Below, piece after piece: positions 59,550 through 64,000 of a stretch of DNA of 64,000 nucleotides. The stretch is from Ahrensia sp. (GTDB taxonomy: Bacteria > Pseudomonadota > Alphaproteobacteria > Rhizobiales > Rhizobiaceae), in contig NZXU01000092.1 of the NCBI GenBank assembly GCA_002698425.1, forward strand, positions 1 through 64,000, written 5' to 3'. Within the stretch, counting starts at the first letter, position 1. The number at the start of each line of letters is the position of its first letter. The notes under the pieces were generated by a model. It was not told the DNA's origin and did not search any database. It was given only the letters and a program-made list of their open reading frames with translations. The translations under genes and the position numbers were made by a program.

Positions 59550-61091
59550 ATGATCTTCTTTATCGAAATCCTTGGCGCGGTGGCCCTTCTCTACGGCGTT
59601 AGCGTGATCATCGCGCGGCTGGTATTCCGGCTGCCGTCGCTGGGTTCGCGCCGCGAAAGCCATGCCATCGCCGCGAGCGAAGAGACGACGCTGGGCGCGC
59701 TGGTGGCGCAGGGCCTGTCCGAGCATGCCGGCAAGACGGGCGTTCTGGGCATTTCCGACGGGCACGACGCGATCGCCAGCCGGCTGTTGCTGGCGCGGCG
59801 CGCGGAAGCCTCGATCGACGCGCTCTATTACATCTGGGACGGGGACACATCGGGGCGTCTCCTGCTGAAGGCGCTTTACGAGGCGGCCGAGCGCGGCGTT
59901 CGGGTGCGCCTGCTGCTCGACGACAATGGCAGCGAGGGGCTCGACGCCACGCTCTCGGCGCTCTCCGCGCATGGCAATTTCGAGGCGCGGCTGTTCAATC
60001 CGTCGCCGGTGCGCAATCCGAAATTCGCCAGTTATTTCTTCGATTTCTTCCGCATGAACCGGCGCATGCACAACAAGGCGTTCATCGTCGACGGCGCGGT
60101 GGCGATCGTCGGCGGGCGCAATATCGCCGACGAGTATTTCCAGCTGACCGAGAACGGCTTTTTTGTCGATCTCGACGTGCTGGCCGCTGGCGCCGTCGTG
60201 CCGGACACGGCGGCGGTGTTCGATGCCTATTGGAATAGCGCCTCAGCCTATCCGGTCGAATCGATCGTCGGAAAAGCGAAAGCGGCGCTGCCCGGCTGGC
60301 TGACCGGGGACGCGGCAATCGGGCCGGACGCGGAAGTCGAGCCGTTGTCGCGGATGGAGGGAACCGCGGCCGACCGGTTCGTCAGCCGGGACGTGCAACT
60401 CGAATGGGTCGACGCCGAGGTGATCGCCGACGATCCCGCCAAGGGGCTCGGAAAAGCCCCCGATGGCGGCCTGATGATCGACCGGCTGCGCGAGGCGGCG
60501 GAGGCCGTGACGTCCAGTCTCGATCTTGTTTCGGCCTATCTCATTCCCGGCCGTACCGGCGTTTCCCATTTCGCGCGCATGGCGAAAAAGGGCGCGAAGC
60601 TGCGGATCCTCACGAATGCCTTCATGACCACCGACGTGAAGCTGGTGCATGCGGGCTACGCGAAATACCGCCGCGACTTGCTCGAGGCCGGCATTACTCT
60701 TTCCGAGCTCAAGCCCGACGCGGGTGCGATCAGCGACCGCGCGCTGGTTTCGAAGTCCGGATCCTCGGCGGCAAGCCTGCATGCAAAGACGCTCGCCATC
60801 GACGGCAAGCGCATCTTTGTCGGCTCCTTCAATTTCGATCCGCGTTCCGCGCTTCTCAATTGCGAAATGGGCTTCATGATCGAAAGCCCGGCCCTGGCGG
60901 AGCGCATGGTCGGTCGTTTCGACGAGTTTGCGCAGGCTACCTTCTCGGTTCGGTTGGAAGAGGGATCGCTGCGATGGATCGAAGCCGGTCCGGACGGCGA
61001 GACAGTGCACAAGACCGAGCCGGGCATGACGATGATCGATCGCTGGTTCATCGGCGCTCTCGGACGGCTGCCGATCGAGTGGCTGCTGTGA
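59550..61091 (+). CDS. Phospholipase D-like / cardiolipin synthase C-type protein
   Basis: A 513-residue protein with one N-terminal membrane helix (about 2-25) and two HxK(x)4D domains: HNKAFIVDG (H174) and HAKTLAIDG (about H411). The conserved GGRNIADEYF and GSFNFDPRS after each motif match ClsC-type enzymes, which make cardiolipin from phosphatidylglycerol and phosphatidylethanolamine. Substrate is inferred from family only. A 115-nt spacer with a UUCG hairpin (59481-59494) precedes it. Confidence 0.9.
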   Translation: MIFFIEILGAVALLYGVSVIIARLVFRLPSLGSRRESHAIAASEETTLGALVAQGLSEHAGKTGVLGISDGHDAIASRLLLARRAEASIDALYYIWDGDTSGRLLLKALYEAAERGVRVRLLLDDNGSEGLDATLSALSAHGNFEARLFNPSPVRNPKFASYFFDFFRMNRRMHNKAFIVDGAVAIVGGRNIADEYFQLTENGFFVDLDVLAAGAVVPDTAAVFDAYWNSASAYPVESIVGKAKAALPGWLTGDAAIGPDAEVEPLSRMEGTAADRFVSRDVQLEWVDAEVIADDPAKGLGKAPDGGLMIDRLREAAEAVTSSLDLVSAYLIPGRTGVSHFARMAKKGAKLRILTNAFMTTDVKLVHAGYAKYRRDLLEAGITLSELKPDAGAISDRALVSKSGSSAASLHAKTLAIDGKRIFVGSFNFDPRSALLNCEMGFMIESPALAERMVGRFDEFAQATFSVRLEEGSLRWIEAGPDGETVHKTEPGMTMIDRWFIGALGRLPIEWLL

Positions 61092-61110
61092 CGGCGGAGT
61101 GAGGTTGTTT

Positions 61111-61187
61111 GTCCCGCCCTTAAGCTTCGCTTGCTGGCGGGGTCTTTTTGTCCCGCCTTTAAGCTTCGCTTCGCTTGCTGGCGGGTC
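61111..61187. repeat. Two tandem near-identical hairpins between convergent genes
   Basis: Two copies of TGTCCCGCC(C/T)TTAAGCTTCGCTT...GCTGGCGGG (61111-61143 and 61150-61187), the second with an extra CGCTT. Each folds CCCGCC with GGCGGG, and TCTTTTTG lies between them. They fill the gap between the phospholipase D gene and the AraC gene and probably terminate both. Confidence 0.65.
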
Positions 61188-61195
61188 CCTGAAGA

Positions 61196-62122
61196 TCAGT
61201 CGAGCGCGACGCGGCGGTAGTCGCCGGGGCTCATATTGAGGGCGCGGCGGAAATCGCGCTGGAAATGGGGCTGGTCGGCATAGCCGCAGCAATAGCCGAT
61301 CTCGGCAAGCGAGGCCGCGCCGGCGCGCAGGAGGCGGGCCGCCTCGTCTATGCGGACGCCGCGCAGGACGGTCGAGAATGTGAGGCCCTGCGCGCCGAGT
61401 TCGCGCTGCAGGCTTCGCGGGGATTTCGCCATTTGTCCCGCCGCCTCGCCCAAGCTCCAGTTGCGCGCCACATCGGTGGCGAGAAACGTCTTCAGCCGGT
61501 CGGCCAGCGGTTCGGAAGCGGCCGTGTCCGGGGAGGGGCGTGGGTCGGGATTCCATTCCTTCCAGGCGATGCGGAAACGGGCGCCGTCACCGGCGAGCGG
61601 TCCGGCCGCCGCGACGCTCCGCGCGTCGAAGCGCCGACCGTCGATGTCGAGCCTACGCCCGCGCGCACCGGCGAGGCCGCACAGGCCGAAGAGAAATCCG
61701 GCGATCAGCGCGTTCTCGGCGGGCGTCGGCGGATCGCCCTGCGAATAGCGCCGGCAGTTCAACGCCCGGTAGCCTTCGATGACGATCTCCGTGCGGTTGG
61801 CGGCATGGCCGTAGCGTTCGAGCCGACGCCATTTTTCGACGAAAATGTCCGGCCGCCCGGCATTGGCTAGGACGGCGAGGACGGGCGAGGCAGCAGCGTC
61901 GCCGAGATGACGACCGATGGAGAGCAGGGGCCCGGCGCCGCGCCTCTCGTAGATGTGTTGTAGCAGCTCGCGTTTGCCGGATGCGGAGATCCTTGCATCC
62001 CGCATCGGGTCCGGCGCCTTGATCCCATGCGGCACGAGGGCGGGATCGGCCTCTGCCGCCGCCCTGATCACCAGCGCCACGAGGCTGGCGCTGGCGAAGT
62101 TCTCCTCGCGCCGCATCGCCAT
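61196..62122 (-). CDS. AraC family transcriptional regulator
   Basis: A 308-residue protein. The N-terminal 190 residues resemble the arabinose-binding domain of OruR/ArgR-like AraC proteins. The C-terminal double helix-turn-helix includes SPRSLQRELGAQGLTFSTVLRGVRIDEAARLL and EIGYCCGYADQPHFQRDFRRALNMSPGDYR. It follows the SDR gene by 3 nt on the same strand, so it is co-transcribed and may control the SDR. Confidence 0.92.
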   Translation of the reverse strand: MAMRREENFASASLVALVIRAAAEADPALVPHGIKAPDPMRDARISASGKRELLQHIYERRGAGPLLSIGRHLGDAAASPVLAVLANAGRPDIFVEKWRRLERYGHAANRTEIVIEGYRALNCRRYSQGDPPTPAENALIAGFLFGLCGLAGARGRRLDIDGRRFDARSVAAAGPLAGDGARFRIAWKEWNPDPRPSPDTAASEPLADRLKTFLATDVARNWSLGEAAGQMAKSPRSLQRELGAQGLTFSTVLRGVRIDEAARLLRAGAASLAEIGYCCGYADQPHFQRDFRRALNMSPGDYRRVALD

Positions 62123-62125
62123 GGG

Positions 62126-62857
62126 TCAGCTCTTCGCCATCATGGCCGCCGCGATTTCCGGGGCCAGTCGGTCGATCATCAGGAATCCGCGCGAAAGACC
62201 GGGGGCGATGCGCCTGCTGCCGCGGGCGACGCCCTCGACAATCGCTCGCGCCATGGCTTCCGGCGACAGTTTCGACCCGCCGCCGCGGCCGGCGGTCATA
62301 TCGGTCGCCACCATGGGCGGGATCGCTTCGGCGACATGAATTCCGTGCGGCGCAAGCTGCAGGCGCATGGCGTCGGTGAAGGAGGCGAGGCCTGCCTTGG
62401 TGGCGCAATAGACCGGGGCGGAAGCCTTGGGATGGCGCGACAGGATCGATGTGATGTTGACGATGGCGCCGCCGGGCCGGCGCGTATGGGGAATGAGGCC
62501 ATGGGCGAGGCAGAGCGGCGCGGCGAGATTGATGGCGATCTCCGTCTGCGCCTTTTCGCGGAAGGCCTCCGCGGGCGTCGCCTCGAGGTCGATCGCCTGC
62601 TGGATGCCGGCATTGTTGACCAGGATGTCGAGCAGGCGGCCCGAATGTGCAACCGCCTCGATCACGCGGGCCCAGCCCTCGGGGCCGGAGAGGTCGGCGG
62701 CGATCCATTCGACGGGCCCGCCTGAAGGGTCGTTGGCGGGATGGCGCGCGACGGCCAGGACATGGGCGCCGGCGGCGGCATATTCGCGGGCGAGCGCGCG
62801 GCCGATGCCGCGATTGGCGCCGGTGATCAGAACGGTCTTGGCGGACAGGTCTTTCAT
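62126..62857 (-). CDS. SDR family NAD(P)-dependent oxidoreductase
   Basis: A 243-residue classical short-chain dehydrogenase. Cofactor motif TGANRGIG, NNAG, the catalytic Ser (NITSI) and YxxxK (YCATK) are intact. I chose ATG at 62857 with GGAGACC six nt before; ATG at 62869 is an alternative. Substrate unknown. Stop and AraC start are nearly adjacent, indicating an operon. Confidence 0.92.
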   Translation of the reverse strand: MKDLSAKTVLITGANRGIGRALAREYAAAGAHVLAVARHPANDPSGGPVEWIAADLSGPEGWARVIEAVAHSGRLLDILVNNAGIQQAIDLEATPAEAFREKAQTEIAINLAAPLCLAHGLIPHTRRPGGAIVNITSILSRHPKASAPVYCATKAGLASFTDAMRLQLAPHGIHVAEAIPPMVATDMTAGRGGGSKLSPEAMARAIVEGVARGSRRIAPGLSRGFLMIDRLAPEIAAAMMAKS

Positions 62858-63074
62858 GGTGGTCTCCATCGGGTTTCTGTGCCGCCGGTATTCGCGATGC
62901 GCCGCAAGAAGTATTGAACGATCGCGCCAAACCGGAATCAAGCAGGACTTGCGGGGCGCGACGGAACGGCCTAGTTGCTTAGCATGTGAATGATCGCGTC
63001 CAGCGTGTATCCGATCGCCGGGCGCACCCGCCTCGCGGCCTTCCCCCGCCGCACACAGAACGGAGTGGCAAGCC

Positions 63075-64000
63075 TTGCTACAACGACCGTCCGCCACGCC
63101 GGCCCCGGACGGGCTCGATGCGCCGGAGCGCTATTGGGCCTGGGCGGCGGTGCTGATGACCATTACGCTGGCGGTGCTCGACGGATCGATCGCGATCGTG
63201 GCGCTGCCGACGATTGCCGCCGAATTCGGCGCGAGTGCGTCTTCCTCGGTTTGGATCGTCAATGGTTTCCAGCTTGCCGTCGCCATGGGACTGTTGCCGT
63301 TCGCCTCGCTTGGCGAGATTCACGGTTACCGCCGCGTCTATCTGGCCGGCATCGCGCTGTTCACCGCCGCGTCGCTTGCCTGCGCCCTGTCCGGTTCGCT
63401 GACGATGCTGATCGCGGCGCGGATCATCCAGGGGATCGGCGCGGCCGGCCTGATGAGCTGCAATGCGGCGATGCTGCGATACATCATGCCGAAGGCGAAA
63501 TTCGGCCACGCCATCGGCATCACTTCGTTTTGCGTCGGAACCGCGGCGACTGTCGGCCCGACCCTTTCCGGCTTCATCCTGAGCTTCGCGGAGTGGCCCT
63601 GGCTGTTCGCGATCAACCTGCCGCTCGGTCTCGCCGCCTTTACCATGGCCGTGCGCTTCCTGCCGGCGAGCGATCTCGCCGACCGCCGTTTCGACTGGAA
63701 GAGCGCGATCCTGTGCGCGGCGACGATCGGCCTTCTGGTCGTGCTGCTCGACTCGTTCAGTCACGGCCTGCCTGCGCCGCTGATCGCCGGTGAAATCGCG
63801 GCGCTGGCGATCTGCGGAACGCTGCTGGTGCGCCGTGAACTGACGGTGGTCGAGCCGATGCTGCCGCTCGATCTCCTGAAATTGCCGGTCTTCGCCATGT
63901 CGGTCGGCACGTCGATCGCCTCGTTCTCGGCGCAGATGCTGGCCTTCGTGTCGCTGCCCTTCACCTTCCAGACCGTGATGGGCTTCCCGCCGGGCGCGGT
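63075..64000 (+). CDS. MFS transporter, DHA2 family (cut by the window end)
   Basis: The first 308 codons of a DHA2-type drug/H+ antiporter. Helix 1 contains TLAVLDGSIAIVALPTIAAEFGAS, followed by the MFS motif GEIHGYRRVYL, the AARIIQGIGAAGL segment and the antiporter motif C (GTAATVGPTLSG). Reading stays open to the end of the window. TTG at 63075 with GGAG upstream is the most likely start; no ATG occurs until codon 28. Its 3' end and full helix count lie outside the window. Confidence 0.85.
   Translation, partial: MLQRPSATPAPDGLDAPERYWAWAAVLMTITLAVLDGSIAIVALPTIAAEFGASASSSVWIVNGFQLAVAMGLLPFASLGEIHGYRRVYLAGIALFTAASLACALSGSLTMLIAARIIQGIGAAGLMSCNAAMLRYIMPKAKFGHAIGITSFCVGTAATVGPTLSGFILSFAEWPWLFAINLPLGLAAFTMAVRFLPASDLADRRFDWKSAILCAATIGLLVVLLDSFSHGLPAPLIAGEIAALAICGTLLVRRELTVVEPMLPLDLLKLPVFAMSVGTSIASFSAQMLAFVSLPFTFQTVMGFPPGA

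Overview
The window is chromosomal DNA (roughly 60-65% G+C by eye) from an alphaproteobacterium, most likely of the order Hyphomicrobiales (Rhizobiales). This rests on protein character (DUF2948, UPF0262, a long FtsZ linker ending in [10 protein letters not shown], a 531-residue isocitrate lyase, a TIGR01244 phosphatase-like protein, rhizobial-type LigA zinc finger) and on gene order. A predicted DddL-type DMSP lyase points to a marine or salt-associated lifestyle. Genus cannot be fixed by eye.

1-9.9 kb: tRNA-Thr(GGT), a small basic protein and a one-helix membrane protein precede murA, a DUF2948 gene, hisD and UPF0262, closed by a terminator. Then come infA, maf, yacG and a 5-formyl-THF cyclo-ligase relative, a GGDEF-EAL protein, and the periplasmic methionine sulfoxide reductase pair msrPQ. 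9.9-13.3 kb: an exported Gly/Asn-repeat protein, RNase P RNA (rnpB) and a cytochrome P450.

13.1-42.2 kb: the division and cell wall (dcw) cluster mraZ-rsmH-ftsL-ftsI-murE-murF-mraY-murD-ftsW-murG-murC-murB, then ddl-ftsQ-ftsA-ftsZ-lpxC-bamD-recN-ligA. Most junctions up to ftsA overlap or nearly touch. Four MraZ-box-like repeats with exact 10-bp period lie upstream of mraZ. Between murB and ddl the cluster is broken by about 4.1 kb: a probable gene remnant, a diguanylate cyclase with a membrane coiled-coil partner on the opposite strand, and a MATE transporter.

42.2-64 kb: accessory and housekeeping genes. These are dddL, azlCD, an M24 aminopeptidase, a DUF1127 small protein, prmA, a cation/proton antiporter fused to a TrkA-N domain, a Sco copper chaperone, DUF2189, a luxI/luxR quorum-sensing pair, a lipid kinase, PPK2, a HIT protein, isocitrate lyase, a TIGR01244 protein, a class I glutamine amidotransferase, a glycosyltransferase-like protein, a phospholipase D/cardiolipin synthase-like protein, an AraC regulator with an SDR, and an MFS transporter cut by the window edge.

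No phage module, insertion sequence or CRISPR array is visible. The most useful leads are the DMSP lyase, the LuxI/LuxR pair, the MraZ boxes, TTTGTAAA operators before aceA, an 18-bp perfect palindrome before the DUF1127 gene, a GANTC cluster before ddl, and the broken reading frame beside murB.
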